From Nocardia wallacei (lineage in GTDB: Bacteria > Actinomycetota > Actinomycetes > Mycobacteriales > Mycobacteriaceae): 64,000 nucleotides of DNA. The position numbers and the translations under genes are program-made. The stretch covers positions 1 through 64,000 of the forward strand of contig NZ_JARWOP010000120.1 in assembly GCF_029868745.1 (NCBI RefSeq), read 5' to 3'. The stretch's first letter is position 1. Each line of letters starts with the position of its first letter. The notes under the pieces were generated by a model that made no database searches, was not told where the DNA came from, and was given only the letters and a program-made list of their open reading frames with translations. Shown piece by piece: positions 8,860-18,597 of the stretch.

Positions 8860-9000
8860 CCAGAATTCTGGCTGCTCGGGCGTCCTTGCGCCGCAGCCAC
8901 CTCATCAAACTCCCCACCGTAGCGAGAATACTCGGCTCGGGCACGGGCTCTCCGATATCCACGGCCGATCCGTCGCCACCGAGGGCGCTCTCCGCAACAG

Positions 9001-9213
9001 TTAGTCGATGTCGCCTAGGTAGTCGAGGTAGTCTTGATCAGCTTCGTCCAGATGGTCCAGATGGTCCAGATGGTCCAGATGGGCTTGATGGGCGTCTTCA
9101 CGCTCACGATCCAGATCATCCTGGTAGTCCTGATGATCGTCCTCATCCAGACGATTCAAATACTCCAGATACTCTTCGTAGTGCATACGCTCCCGCTCCC
9201 GTGCAGTCACCAC
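9001..9213 (-). CDS. Small acidic repeat protein
   Basis: A 70-aa, very acidic protein, rich in Asp, Glu, His, Leu and Tyr. It contains HLD repeats (DHLDHLDHLDEAD) encoded by four perfect 9-base units at 9046-9081. There is no Cys or membrane segment. It would be helical and highly charged, perhaps a DNA mimic or metal-binding peptide, but no family is recognised. Composition that departs from the background in only one frame supports coding. Confidence 0.4.
   Translation of the reverse strand: MVTARERERMHYEEYLEYLNRLDEDDHQDYQDDLDREREDAHQAHLDHLDHLDHLDEADQDYLDYLGDID
9046..9081. repeat. Four tandem copies of a 9-base unit
   Basis: GTCCAGATG repeated four times without interruption. On the minus strand the unit encodes HLD, so copy-number change would lengthen or shorten the acidic protein without shifting its frame. 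Confidence 0.9.
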
Positions 9214-9577
9214 TTACGACGGACCGCGCAGGTTCGGCCCACACCTTGGCGCCGCTGTCGACATCAGCCATCTCGGCTGCGAAGGTCGCCGTTGTCAGCC
9301 GCTTCGGCAACGCATCGCTGAACTTCAAGCTCACCATCGATCTCTCGGTTCGGACGAGCCGGGGTCTACACGGATGTCTCGGACACTTACGGTTGGGACA
9401 TCACCAGACGAGCGAATGGCCCGGACTCTGCCGAATGCGCGAACTCATGCTCATCACCAGCGTCTTGCCGGGGCTCGGACAGCGGCCGGAGATCGCGGCC
9501 GAACTCCGGTACTGTCCCCACGTTGCGACGTGAAACGCATGGTCCTCATTGGCATCCCGACCACTGACCATCAACCC
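9214..9577. other. No gene seen
   Basis: These 364 bases lie between the acidic-repeat gene and the SNase-like gene. Open frames exist on both strands but lack recognisable protein features. Confidence 0.5.
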
Positions 9578-10474
9578 TCAGCACCACCAGTGGCGGCGGC
9601 AGAGACGACTTTCACCGCCGCCCCCGCCGCTACTGCCTCCATTGTTCGAATAGTCGTGGGGCGGATCATCATCGGTACCGGGTTTCCTGTCCGCTCCCCA
9701 CCTCTGGCGGCGCTGCTCGTCTTCACGATCCACACGCACACGGCAGTCGGCGATTGCTCCGACGCGACTGTTCCACGCGGCGATGTCGGCGGCAGACAAT
9801 GCGTCGATGTATGCGGCGGTCTCAACCGTCGCGCCGGCGCGGACCGTCAGGACTTGCTCGGCAACCGGTGGCGCTTCCTCACTTCGCCGAATCGGCGGAT
9901 CCAGCACAGCGTTGCCTTCCGCGACGAGTTGTTCGTTGAGGCTGATGCCGTATGGGTTCTCGGTGGCGTCCTTGCCCGGCTCTGCCAGATGGATGTATGC
10001 CTGTTTAGGGCCGGACGGCGCGGACTGCGGTTGCGACCACACCACAGTCACCGAGGCTCCGATGGGAAGCGAAGCTGCCAAACGCGATTCGAAAACCCGC
10101 AAGAGCTCGGAACCGCAGCTGCCATGCGAGGCGGTATGCGCCAACTTGACATCAATCTTCTTAGTGCCGACCTTCACGGTGATCCGGTACGACGTGGGCG
10201 AGCCATCAATGGTTGCCACGAATCGGGCAAGCGCCGTGGGGTCTTTCGGCGCTGCGCTCGTGGACACGGTTCGCCCCGTCGACGTGGTGGCCTGCATCTT
10301 GCCCTTGTCCTGATCAGTCATCGAGCTGACGCACCCGCCGAACAGCAGCAGCACCACCGCACCGACGATCCATGGCCATTTCTTCTTGCTTGGGTGCCGG
10401 GGTGCCCCCGGGGCCCTCTGCGGGCCGCGGTAGAGCGGTGTTCCGGGATGTCGGTTCGGGCGTTGATAGGTCAC
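9578..10474 (-). CDS. Membrane-anchored SNase-like (thermonuclease-fold) protein
   Basis: A 298-aa protein with a short basic N-terminus, one membrane segment (KKKWPWIVGAVVLLLFGGC, about residues 30-48) and an extracytoplasmic region. About 120-215 resembles a staphylococcal-nuclease fold: GSCGSELLRVFESRLAASL, a strand with VTVVWSQ, AYIHL, then SLNEQLVAEGNAVL. The Arg/Glu/Arg catalytic set of true thermonuclease is not evident, so activity is doubtful. A Gly/Ser-rich tail ends in RHWWC. The start is GTG with AAAGGGG six bases upstream. The Cys at the end of the membrane segment could be a lipobox (FGGC), so a lipoprotein is possible. Confidence 0.6.
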   Translation of the reverse strand: MTYQRPNRHPGTPLYRGPQRAPGAPRHPSKKKWPWIVGAVVLLLFGGCVSSMTDQDKGKMQATTSTGRTVSTSAAPKDPTALARFVATIDGSPTSYRITVKVGTKKIDVKLAHTASHGSCGSELLRVFESRLAASLPIGASVTVVWSQPQSAPSGPKQAYIHLAEPGKDATENPYGISLNEQLVAEGNAVLDPPIRRSEEAPPVAEQVLTVRAGATVETAAYIDALSAADIAAWNSRVGAIADCRVRVDREDEQRRQRWGADRKPGTDDDPPHDYSNNGGSSGGGGGESRLCRRHWWC

Positions 10475-10629
10475 TCGTGGCCCCTTTAATTAGTGCGGAT
10501 ATCACCCCCCTGCGACACACGGATCGATGGCACGCCTGACCCACTCGATAGCAGATGAGCACGGAAGTACCTGCGCCTCAGAGAAACTCGAATTCATCTA
10601 CCGCTGCGCAATGAGCGGTTGCTCGACGT

Positions 10630-10863
10630 CTAGTAGGGCGGAACATCAACGCCCCGCGTGTTCGGCTGGGATCGAAAGAGCGGGGCTTCGGGCAGGCCCG
10701 AACCAAGCGCGACAAGACAATAGATCTCGAAGAGCAGCGTGTAGACGAACACCATCGCCATCGAGTAGAGCAGGGCGAGAATCAGGCTTCGGGGCGGCCG
10801 GTAGGCCGGGAACAAGCGCCGCGTACCCGTGTCGATACGGAACGTCCCCAGTTCGACTTGCAT
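10630..10863 (-). CDS. Small membrane protein
   Basis: A 77-aa hypothetical protein. After a polar N-terminus (about 30 residues) comes a long hydrophobic stretch, LILALLYSMAMVFVYTLL and on to CLVAL (about 29-54), then a short tail. The ATG at 10861-10863 has GAGG upstream; a GTG at 10869 in the same frame is an alternative. No family recognised. It is the last gene before tRNA-Val and belongs to the lower-GC block. Confidence 0.45.
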   Translation of the reverse strand: MQVELGTFRIDTGTRRLFPAYRPPRSLILALLYSMAMVFVYTLLFEIYCLVALGSGLPEAPLFRSQPNTRGVDVPPY

Positions 10864-11100
10864 GACCACCTCGATCGTGAACCAGATTCTTAGGCGCCAC
10901 CCACCGTGATGGATCGAGGCGTCGCTGTTCTCCGGATCCCTGACGGGATCCCACAGCGCTCAATGATCAGACGGCCACGATCTCGAAGACAGGGTCGGAA
11001 GTCCCGAAGGAGCCCCAGTCAGCGGCCGCAATTCGCGACCGGGCTGTGCCCACCCATATCAATCCGCCCGAGAAGAGCGAGAGACCAGAAAACTTACTGG

Positions 11101-11172
11101 TGGGCGCAGAGGGGTTCGAACCCCCGACCGCTGGTGTGTAAAACCAGTGCTCTACCACTGAGCTATACGCCC
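11101..11172 (-). tRNA. tRNA-Val (anticodon TAC)
   Basis: A 72-nt tRNA on the minus strand. The acceptor GGGCGTA pairs with TGCGCCC, the D-arm is GCTCAGTGGTAGAGC, the anticodon stem CTGGT/ACCAG encloses loop TTTACAC (anticodon TAC), and the T-arm is GGGGGTTCGAACCCC. CCA is not encoded. Its 3' end faces the lower-GC block on the left, the usual orientation for island insertion. Confidence 0.95.
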
Positions 11173-11237
11173 GAGTCCGCGCCCGCCGGACGAGAGCGGG
11201 GACGGAAGTGCTGGTTGCCCCGAGGCAACCCAGCGGG

Positions 11238-11702
11238 TTAAGAATCTAACGCAGCGAGGGCTTTCTCCCAAGCTGCCTGGTCACGGGGTTCGCCGGGGCC
11301 GTTCATTTCGGAGAAACGGATGATGCCGTCTTTGTCTACGACGAAGGTGCCGCGGTTGGCGAAGCCGGATTTGTCGTTGAAGACGCCGTAGGACTGGGCT
11401 ACGGCGCCGTGCGGCCAGAAGTCCGAGAGCAGGGGGAAGGTGTAGCCCTGCTCCGCCGCCCAGATCTTGTGGGTGGGCGGCGGACCGACGGAGATCGCGA
11501 GGATCTCGGCGTTGTCGTTCTGGAACTTCGGCAGTTCGTCACGGACCTTGCACAGCTCACCCTGGCAGATACCGGTGAACGCCAAGGGGTAGAACACGAT
11601 CAGGACGTTCTTGTGCCCGCGGTAGTCCGAGAGGCTGACGTCCTGGTTGTTCTGGTCCTTCAGCGTGAAATCCGGTGCGGCCGTGCCCTCTTCGAGTGGC
11701 AT
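11238..11702 (-). CDS. ahpE: Peroxiredoxin AhpE
   Basis: A 154-aa thioredoxin-fold peroxiredoxin that reduces peroxides and peroxynitrite. The active-site segment FYPLAFTGICQGELC places the peroxidatic Cys at 46. Long blocks such as LAISVGPPPTHKIWA and PLLSDFWPHGAVAQ match M. tuberculosis AhpE (Rv2238c) as I recall it. A second Cys at 51 takes the place of Asp in that protein, giving the C-x4-C spacing of E. coli BCP, so a disulfide resolving step is possible. ATG 11702 precedes the domain; a longer open frame is out of register with the family. It sits between tRNA-Val and the DUF3052 gene, as in mycobacteria. Confidence 0.93.
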   Translation of the reverse strand: MPLEEGTAAPDFTLKDQNNQDVSLSDYRGHKNVLIVFYPLAFTGICQGELCKVRDELPKFQNDNAEILAISVGPPPTHKIWAAEQGYTFPLLSDFWPHGAVAQSYGVFNDKSGFANRGTFVVDKDGIIRFSEMNGPGEPRDQAAWEKALAALDS

Positions 11703-11801
11703 GCGCGGTCCTCCTGTGATCGATGCGGCGCCTACGATCCCGGCGTGGGCGCACCGGCGGGCAGCACGGGCCCACCCCCACAACCTTAATCGAGCCGCCG
11801 G

Positions 11802-12224
11802 TCAGCGCTGCTTCGAGGGCGTCTTGGGCTGCGTGAGTTTGGTGCCGGTCCAGTCCCCCAGACTCACCGGTGTGGTGGAGGTCAGGCCGGCCGTGGGGGC
11901 CGACTCGGCGATCTCGCTCGGATCCACGTGGCCGGGATGTCCGGTCTTGGGGGTCAGCACCCAGATCACGCCGTCGTCGGACAGCGGGCTGATCGCGTCC
12001 ATCAGCTCGTCGGCGAGATCACCGTCACCGTCTCGCCACCACAGCATGACGACGTCGACCACCTCGTCGGTGTCCTCATCGACCAGCTCGGAGCCGACCA
12101 CCTCCTCGATGTCCGCCCGCAGGCCGTCGTCGGTGTCCTCATCCCAGCCCAGTTCTTGGACCACCATTCCGTGTGAGATGCCAAGCTTCTGAGCGTTGTT
12201 CTGCGCGTCCGCCGCGGCGACCAC
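11802..12224 (-). CDS. DUF3052 family protein
   Basis: A 140-aa acidic cytoplasmic protein of the actinobacterial DUF3052 family (Rv2239c position). Recognisable blocks are AAADAQNNAQKLG, VVQELGWDEDTDDG, VVMLWWRDGDGDLADEL, VLTPKTGHPGHVDPSEI and TPVSLGDWTGTKL. Function is unknown. GTG at 12222-12224 is the start: GAGGAGG lies eight bases upstream, whereas the longer frame from 12272 has no signal. It lies between ahpE and the lipoprotein gene in the conserved block next to aceE. Confidence 0.88.
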   Translation of the reverse strand: MVAAADAQNNAQKLGISHGMVVQELGWDEDTDDGLRADIEEVVGSELVDEDTDEVVDVVMLWWRDGDGDLADELMDAISPLSDDGVIWVLTPKTGHPGHVDPSEIAESAPTAGLTSTTPVSLGDWTGTKLTQPKTPSKQR

Positions 12225-12365
12225 GGTGGTGTCCTCCTCAACTGCCGACAATAGATAGGTGCAAGCGAACATGGTTATCGGCCGCAGCGCAAGCCGATCG
12301 GCCCAACTACATTCCGAAATGTCGCGTAATAAGACGCATCGTCCGAGGTCGGACCGGTAAGCCGG

Positions 12366-12923
12366 TCACCGTGCGGGACAAGCATTCCGCACCGTGTTGA
12401 GCGCGTCGTTGACGCGCTTGCTGGCGTCGTTGAGCGGTCCGACGGGTGCGGTGTAGGTCATCTTGCGCGATTCCTCCGCCAGCGCCCGCGCGGCCACGAC
12501 GTAGTCGGTGAACTTCTGCCCGAGGTCCGCGGGTAGGGCCTCGCCCGAGGCGGTCACGCGGCTCTCGACCGTGCGGGCCGCGTTCTCCAGCGTCTCCGCC
12601 GCGGCGTCGCGCTTGGCGTCCTGATCGGGCGCGTTGGCGTCGTGGGCGTCGACGAATTCGTTGTACTTGGTCACCGCGACGCCGGACAGATCGCGGAACG
12701 GGCTGCAGTTCTCGGAGACGGCCTTGTCCTGCGCGGCCGCCTTGGCCGAGGACGTCGCCGCTGCCGACGACGCCGCCATCTCCGACCGGAACGATGCCGC
12801 GTCCGCCTCGTTCACGGTGGCGGTACCGTGGACTGAGCTGGAGCATCCCGCTACCACCAGTCCTGTGCCGACCGCAAGGGTCGCGCACGCCAACCCGAAC
12901 CCGCGTGGGTTCAGCAGTTTCAT
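12366..12923 (-). CDS. Lipoprotein next to aceE (Rv2240c-like)
   Basis: A 185-aa exported lipoprotein. A signal peptide (CATLAVGTGLVV) ends in the lipobox VAGC, followed by SSS and an Ala-rich helical region. One Cys near residue 73 (ENCSPF) and one near the end (NACPAR) could pair. No enzymatic motif is visible. It occupies the place of Rv2240c in M. tuberculosis, divergent from aceE. Two ATG codons in tandem follow GGGGAGG; the second (12923) has better spacing. Confidence 0.75.
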   Translation of the reverse strand: MKLLNPRGFGLACATLAVGTGLVVAGCSSSVHGTATVNEADAASFRSEMAASSAAATSSAKAAAQDKAVSENCSPFRDLSGVAVTKYNEFVDAHDANAPDQDAKRDAAAETLENAARTVESRVTASGEALPADLGQKFTDYVVAARALAEESRKMTYTAPVGPLNDASKRVNDALNTVRNACPAR

Positions 12924-13157
12924 CATCCTCCCCGCTTCTCGACCTCGGCGGTGTCCATCGGGCGTTGTTCACGGTGCGCACACCGCAGTTGCCTGGAGAA
13001 CGGTACTGGATTTCCGGCTGACATGATGACCTGGGACGCATCATCGACAAGGATGTGAGATGCGCCCCACCGTGAGGCACGGACAACCCGCCCACCAGCG
13101 CGGCTGTCCGGGGTTAGAGCCATCCGCTTGTCCACCCCTGTACGAGGAGCTTTGATT

Positions 13158-16049
13158 TTGACAGACGTGATGCACCCGAAGTCGTCGAGTTCCACCGCCA
13201 ACGGCGCAGCCGCCGATTCGGAGTCGGCGCCCGCGCGTCCGGCCGGTGCCCGTGTGCGTGTGATCCGCGAGGGGGTGGCATCGTACCTACCGGACATCGA
13301 CCCGGAGGAGACCGGCGAATGGCTGGAGTCCTTCGACGAGATGCTCGACCGCGAGGGACCGGGACGTGCGCGCTACCTGATGCTGCGCCTACTGGAACGC
13401 GCCGGTGAACGCCATGTCGCCATCCCCGCGCTGACCTCCACCGATTACGTCAACACCATCCCCACCGAGAACGAGCCGTGGTTCCCCGGCGACGAAGAGG
13501 TGGAGCGCCGCTACCGTGCCTGGATCCGCTGGAACGCCGCGGTCATGGTGCACCGCGCGCAGCGGCCGGGAATCGGTGTGGGCGGCCACATCTCGACCTA
13601 CGCGTCGTCGGCGGCGATGTACGAGGTCGGCTTCAACCACTTCTTCCGCGGCAAGGACCATTCCGGCGGCGGCGACCAGATCTTCATCCAGGGGCACGCC
13701 TCCCCGGGCGTGTACGCCCGCGCGTACCTCGAGGGCCGGCTGTCGGAGGATCAGCTCGACGGGTTCCGTCAGGAGTACAGCCACGGCGGTCCGGGTCGCG
13801 GGCTGTCGTCGTACCCGCACCCGCGCCTGATGCCCGACTTCTGGGAATTCCCCACGGTCTCCATGGGTTTGGGCCCGATGAACGCCATCTACCAGGCTCG
13901 GTTCAACCACTACCTGCACGATCGCGGCATCAAGGACACCTCGGACCAGCATGTCTGGGCGTTCCTGGGCGACGGGGAGATGGACGAGCCGGAGTCGCGC
14001 GGCCTGATCCAGGTGGCCGCCAACGAGGCCCTGGACAATCTGACCTTCGTCATCAACTGCAACCTGCAGCGCCTGGACGGCCCGGTGCGCGGCAACGGCA
14101 AGATCATCCAGGAGCTGGAGTCGTTCTTCCGGGGCGCGGGCTGGAACGTCATCAAGGTCATCTGGGGCCGCGAGTGGGACACGCTGCTGAGCGCCGACCG
14201 TGACGGCGCCCTGGTGAACCTGATGAACTCCACTCCCGACGGCGACTACCAGACCTACAAGGCCAACGACGGCGCGTACGTGCGCGAGCACTTCTTCGGT
14301 CGCGACCCGCGCACCAAGGAATTGGTGAAAGGCCTGTCGGACCAGCAGATCTGGAACCTCAAGCGCGGCGGCCACGACTACCGCAAGATCTACGCGGCCT
14401 ACGCGGCGGCGCTGGCGCACCAGGGCCAGCCGACGGTCATCCTGGCCAAGACCATCAAGGGCTACGGCCTGGGCAAGCACTTCGAGGCCCGCAACGCCAC
14501 GCACCAGATGAAGAAGATGACGCTGGACGATCTGAAGGCATTCCGCGACGTGCAGCGCATCCCGTTCACCGACGAGCAGCTCGAGGCGGACCCGTACCTG
14601 CCGCCCTATTACCACCCCGGCCAGGACGATCCGGCCATCCAGTACATGCTGGACCGGCGTCGCACCCTGGGTGGTTTCCTGCCCGAACGGCGCACGGCAG
14701 CAAAGCCTCTGCAACTTCCCGGCGACGAGCCGTATCGCTCGGTGCGCAAGGGGTCGGGCAAGCAGAACGTGGCCACCACGATGGCCTTCGTGCGGCTGAT
14801 GAAGGAGCTGTTGCGCGACAAGGAGATCGGCAAGCGGATCGTGCCGATCATCCCGGACGAGGCCCGCACCTTCGGGATGGACTCGTGGTTCCCTTCGTTG
14901 AAGATCTACAACCGCAACGGCCAGTTGTACACATCGGTCGACGCGGAGTTGATGCTTGCCTACAAAGAGAGCCAAGTGGGCCAGATTCTGCACGAGGGCA
15001 TCAACGAGGCCGGATCGACCGCCTCCTACACCGCGGTGGGCACCTCCTACGCCACCCACGGCGAGCCGATGATCCCGCTCTACATCTTCTACTCGATGTT
15101 CGGTTTCCAGCGCACCGGCGACGGACTGTGGGCCGCGGCCGATCAGCTGGCACGGGGATTCATCCTCGGAGCAACCGCTGGGCGAACCACCCTGACCGGT
15201 GAGGGCCTGCAGCACAACGACGGTCACTCGCTGCTGCTGGCGTCCACGAATCCGGCCTTCGTGGCCTACGATCCGGCCTTCTCCTTCGAGATCGCCCACA
15301 TCGTGCGCGACGGCCTGCGCCGGATGTACGGCGGCGGCGAACCCGCGCCGGAATCGACCGTGCTGCCCGGCACCCACCCGAAGATGGCGAACGACACCTT
15401 CGGCGGCGAGAACCTCAGCTACTACATCACCATGTACAACGAGCCCTACCCGCAGCCGGCCGAGCCGGACGACCTCGATATCGAGGGCCTGCTCAAGGGC
15501 ATCTACCTGTACAAGCGCGGCGGCGAGGGCGAGGTGCGCGCGCAGATCATGGTCTCCGGCGTGACCGTGCCCGACGGGCTGCGCGCGCAGGAACTGCTGG
15601 CCTCGGAATGGGGTGTGCAGGCGGACGTATGGTCGGTGACCTCGTTCAGCGAGTTGCGGAAGGAGGCGCTGGCGAAGGAGATCGCCGCACTGCGCGACCC
15701 GAACGCCGATCCCGGCATTCCCTATGTGACGCAGGTGCTTTCGCGAGCCGAGGGCCCGTTCGTCGCCGCCTCGGACTGGCTGCGCTCGGTACAGGACCAG
15801 ATCCGCAAGTGGGTGCCCGGCGACTACGTCACCCTCGGCACCGACGGCTTCGGCTTCTCCGATACGCGCCCGGCCGCGCGGCGCGTATTCAATGTGGACG
15901 CGCAGTCGATCGCGGTCGCCGCGCTGCAGGCGCTGGGCCGGGCGGGCAAGGTGGACCAGGCCAAGGTCGCCGAGGCCGAGGCCCGCTACCGCATCGGCGA
16001 CGTCGATGCCGCGGAGAAGTCGACCAACACCGAAGACCAGCCGGCGTGA
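13158..16049 (+). CDS. aceE: Pyruvate dehydrogenase E1 component (homodimeric, AceE)
   Basis: A 963-aa thiamine-diphosphate enzyme that decarboxylates pyruvate and acetylates the lipoyl E2 partner. The family is recognised across its whole length: [40 protein letters not shown], the TPP motif [10 protein letters not shown] with [12 protein letters not shown], and [23 protein letters not shown] 13158 is chosen because GAGGAG lies eight bases upstream; GTG 13167 and ATG 13170 are alternatives. Compared with M. tuberculosis AceE as I recall it, there is an extra stretch of about 20 residues near 725-745 ([18 protein letters not shown]). fasR follows after 46 bases. Confidence 0.95.
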   Translation: MTDVMHPKSSSSTANGAAADSESAPARPAGARVRVIREGVASYLPDIDPEETGEWLESFDEMLDREGPGRARYLMLRLLERAGERHVAIPALTSTDYVNTIPTENEPWFPGDEEVERRYRAWIRWNAAVMVHRAQRPGIGVGGHISTYASSAAMYEVGFNHFFRGKDHSGGGDQIFIQGHASPGVYARAYLEGRLSEDQLDGFRQEYSHGGPGRGLSSYPHPRLMPDFWEFPTVSMGLGPMNAIYQARFNHYLHDRGIKDTSDQHVWAFLGDGEMDEPESRGLIQVAANEALDNLTFVINCNLQRLDGPVRGNGKIIQELESFFRGAGWNVIKVIWGREWDTLLSADRDGALVNLMNSTPDGDYQTYKANDGAYVREHFFGRDPRTKELVKGLSDQQIWNLKRGGHDYRKIYAAYAAALAHQGQPTVILAKTIKGYGLGKHFEARNATHQMKKMTLDDLKAFRDVQRIPFTDEQLEADPYLPPYYHPGQDDPAIQYMLDRRRTLGGFLPERRTAAKPLQLPGDEPYRSVRKGSGKQNVATTMAFVRLMKELLRDKEIGKRIVPIIPDEARTFGMDSWFPSLKIYNRNGQLYTSVDAELMLAYKESQVGQILHEGINEAGSTASYTAVGTSYATHGEPMIPLYIFYSMFGFQRTGDGLWAAADQLARGFILGATAGRTTLTGEGLQHNDGHSLLLASTNPAFVAYDPAFSFEIAHIVRDGLRRMYGGGEPAPESTVLPGTHPKMANDTFGGENLSYYITMYNEPYPQPAEPDDLDIEGLLKGIYLYKRGGEGEVRAQIMVSGVTVPDGLRAQELLASEWGVQADVWSVTSFSELRKEALAKEIAALRDPNADPGIPYVTQVLSRAEGPFVAASDWLRSVQDQIRKWVPGDYVTLGTDGFGFSDTRPAARRVFNVDAQSIAVAALQALGRAGKVDQAKVAEAEARYRIGDVDAAEKSTNTEDQPA

Positions 16050-16095
16050 GCGCATCGGGCGCGGGGGCACGGCCGCCGCAGGAGAGTATGGAGTA

Positions 16096-17424
16096 GTGGA
16101 ACGTAAACCGCCGCGGCCGCGCCGGATCACCGACACGTCCTCGTCACACGAGGTATATCTGCCGACCGGCGCCCTCTCGCCGTATCAGCAGACCCGCGAT
16201 CCGCTGCCGGACACGCTGCTCAAGCGGGTGAAGCAGTTCTCCGGGCGATTGTCCACCGAGGCGATCGCGTCGATGGAGGACCGGCTGCCGTTCTTCGGTG
16301 ATCTGGACGCCGCGCAGCGGGCCGGCGTCCAGATGCTGGTGCAGACCGCGGTGGTGAACTTCCTGGAATGGCTGCAGGACCCGGAGAGCGATATCCGCTT
16401 CAGCCTGGACGCCTTTCAGGTGATCCCGCAGGATCTGGCGCGGCGGCTCACCCTGCGTCAGACCGTCGACATGGTCCGGGTGGCCATGGAGTTCTTCGAG
16501 CAGTGGCTACCGGCGCTGGCCCGCAACGACCGGCAGCTGGTGGCACTGACCGAGGCGGTGCTGCGCTACGGCCGCGAACTCGGTTTCGCCGCGGCCTCGG
16601 TGTACGCCAGCGCCGCCGAGTCCCGCGGCGCCTGGGACACCCGGCTGGAGGCGCTGGTCGTCGACGCCGTTGTGCGCGGCGACACCGGGCCCGAAATGCT
16701 CTCGCGCGCGGCCACATTGAACTGGGACGCCACCGCGCCGGCGACGGTGCTGGTGGGCATACCCCCTAGTGACCAGGTCACCGTGGTCGGCTCGGTGCAC
16801 ACCCTCGCCGCCCGGCACGGCCGCGCGGCGCTGGCCGTCATCCAGGGATCACGGCTGGTCATGGTGGTCAGCGGGAATCTCGGCGATATCGGCTACCCCT
16901 CCCCGTTCCTGGTCGATCTCCTGGCCGAATCGTTCTCGGAGGGCCCGGTGGTGATCGGCCCGACCACCCGCACGCTGTCGGCCGCGCACGTCAGCGCGGT
17001 CGAGGCGATGGCCGGAATGGAGGCGGTGGTGGGCTGGCGCGGGGCGCCGCGACCGGTACACGCCTCCGAGTTGCTACCCGAACGAGCCCTGCTCGGAGAT
17101 CGTGCTGCGGTCGAGGCTCTCAACGAGTATGTTGTGCTACCGTTGGCCGCCGCCGGGTCGGCCTTGGCCGACACCCTCGATGCCTATCTCGATTGCGGCG
17201 GAGCCGTCGAGACGTGTGCACGCCAGCTGTTCGTTCATCCAAATACGGTCCGTTATCGGCTGAAGCGAATCGCCGACATCACCGGCCGTGATCCGATGAA
17301 TCCGCGGGACGCGTACGTGCTCCGGATCGCTGCGACAGTAGGTCGCCTGACACGAACTCGTAACGAATCGCCAACTTCTGCCCCAGAAGCCTCTTCGGGC
17401 ACCTTTTACGAAGATGGGGTGTAA
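16096..17424 (+). CDS. fasR: FAS regulator FasR (PucR-type HTH)
   Basis: A 442-aa regulator homologous to Rv2242/FasR, which senses long-chain acyl-CoA and activates fatty acid synthesis genes in mycobacteria. The C-terminal PucR-type helix-turn-helix is clear (about 360-410): GGAVETCARQLFVHPNTVRY and LKRIADITGRDP. The N-terminal and middle regions (GALSPYQQTRDPLPDTLL, VNFLEWLQDPESDIRF) match the FasR sensor part. GTG 16096 is preceded by a purine-rich GGAG. Its place between aceE and fabD is the mycobacterial arrangement, which strengthens the assignment. Confidence 0.9.
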   Translation: MERKPPRPRRITDTSSSHEVYLPTGALSPYQQTRDPLPDTLLKRVKQFSGRLSTEAIASMEDRLPFFGDLDAAQRAGVQMLVQTAVVNFLEWLQDPESDIRFSLDAFQVIPQDLARRLTLRQTVDMVRVAMEFFEQWLPALARNDRQLVALTEAVLRYGRELGFAAASVYASAAESRGAWDTRLEALVVDAVVRGDTGPEMLSRAATLNWDATAPATVLVGIPPSDQVTVVGSVHTLAARHGRAALAVIQGSRLVMVVSGNLGDIGYPSPFLVDLLAESFSEGPVVIGPTTRTLSAAHVSAVEAMAGMEAVVGWRGAPRPVHASELLPERALLGDRAAVEALNEYVVLPLAAAGSALADTLDAYLDCGGAVETCARQLFVHPNTVRYRLKRIADITGRDPMNPRDAYVLRIAATVGRLTRTRNESPTSAPEASSGTFYEDGV

Positions 17425-17552
17425 CGACTCCGGGCAGGGGGTCGATCCCGGCGAGCCACATGCCGTTTTGTGGGGTCCACACAAAAGCGGTCCGAAACCT
17501 TCATCGGCGTCGACATCTCGCCGGAGGCCCTCCACGGTGTTTTGTTAGAGGC

Positions 17553-18467
17553 GTGATCGCGTTGTACGCCCCAGGACAGGGCTCCCAGACACCCGGCATG
17601 CTCGCGCCTTGGCTCGATCTTCCCGGCGCGCGTGACCGTCTCGAACTGTGGTCCAAGGCTTCCGGCCTGGACTTGGTGCAGCTCGGCATCACCGCTACCG
17701 CGGACGAGATCAAGGACACGGCGGTGACTCAGCCGCTCGTGGTCGCCGCGGCGCTGCTCGCCTACGCGGAGATCTCGGACGCCTCGGTTCCGGCGGACAC
17801 CCTCGTCGCCGGCCACTCGGTCGGCGAGTTCGCCGCCGCGGCCATCGCGGGGGTCATCACCCCCGACGAGGCCGTCACGCTGTCGGCCATCCGTGGTGCG
17901 GAGATGGCCAAGGCGTGCGCGCTGGAACCGACCGGCATGTCCGCCGTGCTCGGTGGCGACGAGGCCGCCGTGCTCGACCGGCTCGCCGAACTCGACCTCG
18001 TCCCGGCCAACCGCAACGCGGCCGGCCAGATCGTGGCGGCGGGCCGGCTGGACGCGCTGGCCGAGCTGGCGGCGAATCCGCCGGAGAAGGCACGCATCCG
18101 CGCGCTGCCCGTCGCCGGCGCCTTCCACACCGCGTTCATGGCTCCGGCCCAGGACGCCGTGGCGGAGGCCATCGCCCAGATCACCCCGGGCGAGCCGACC
18201 CGGACCCTGCTGTCGAACTTCGACGGCAAGCCGGTCACCTCCGGGCGCGACGCCGTCGACAAGCTCGCCGCGCAGGTCACCCGACCCGTACGGTGGGACC
18301 TGTGCACCGAGACGGTGCGCGCGGCAGGGGTCTCCGCGGTGGCCGAGCTGCCACCGGCCGGAACCCTGGTCGGCATCGCCAAGCGGGAGCTGAAGGGCAC
18401 CCCGAATCTGGCCCTGAAGACCCCCGAAGACATCCCCGCGTTGGCCGAACTGTCGGCAAACGGTTAG
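17553..18467 (+). CDS. fabD: Malonyl-CoA:ACP transacylase
   Basis: A 304-aa acyltransferase that loads malonate from CoA onto AcpM for FAS-II elongation. The N-terminal motif is YAPGQGSQTPGM, the catalytic Ser is in GHSVGEF (Ser89) and the His is in AGAFHTAFM (His192). Length is normal. GTG 17553 starts immediately before the domain; a longer open frame from 17460 has no similarity. First gene of the FAS-II operon, 128 bp after fasR. Confidence 0.95.
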   Translation: MIALYAPGQGSQTPGMLAPWLDLPGARDRLELWSKASGLDLVQLGITATADEIKDTAVTQPLVVAAALLAYAEISDASVPADTLVAGHSVGEFAAAAIAGVITPDEAVTLSAIRGAEMAKACALEPTGMSAVLGGDEAAVLDRLAELDLVPANRNAAGQIVAAGRLDALAELAANPPEKARIRALPVAGAFHTAFMAPAQDAVAEAIAQITPGEPTRTLLSNFDGKPVTSGRDAVDKLAAQVTRPVRWDLCTETVRAAGVSAVAELPPAGTLVGIAKRELKGTPNLALKTPEDIPALAELSANG

Positions 18468-18597
18468 CTTTCCACGCGGTGCGCAACGATGCGGCCGCGA
18501 ATGAGACGGACGGAAACGCCCGGGCGTCTCGGATCGACAAAGAAAACAGACCGAAAACCATCGGACCCCCCGAGAGTAATAAGAAGGGAGCCACCAA

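Noticed and set aside
13389..16136. 915-codon open frame antisense to aceE
   Set aside because: It is the complement of a highly conserved gene in very GC-rich DNA, with Arg/His/Val/Gly-biased composition and no motifs.
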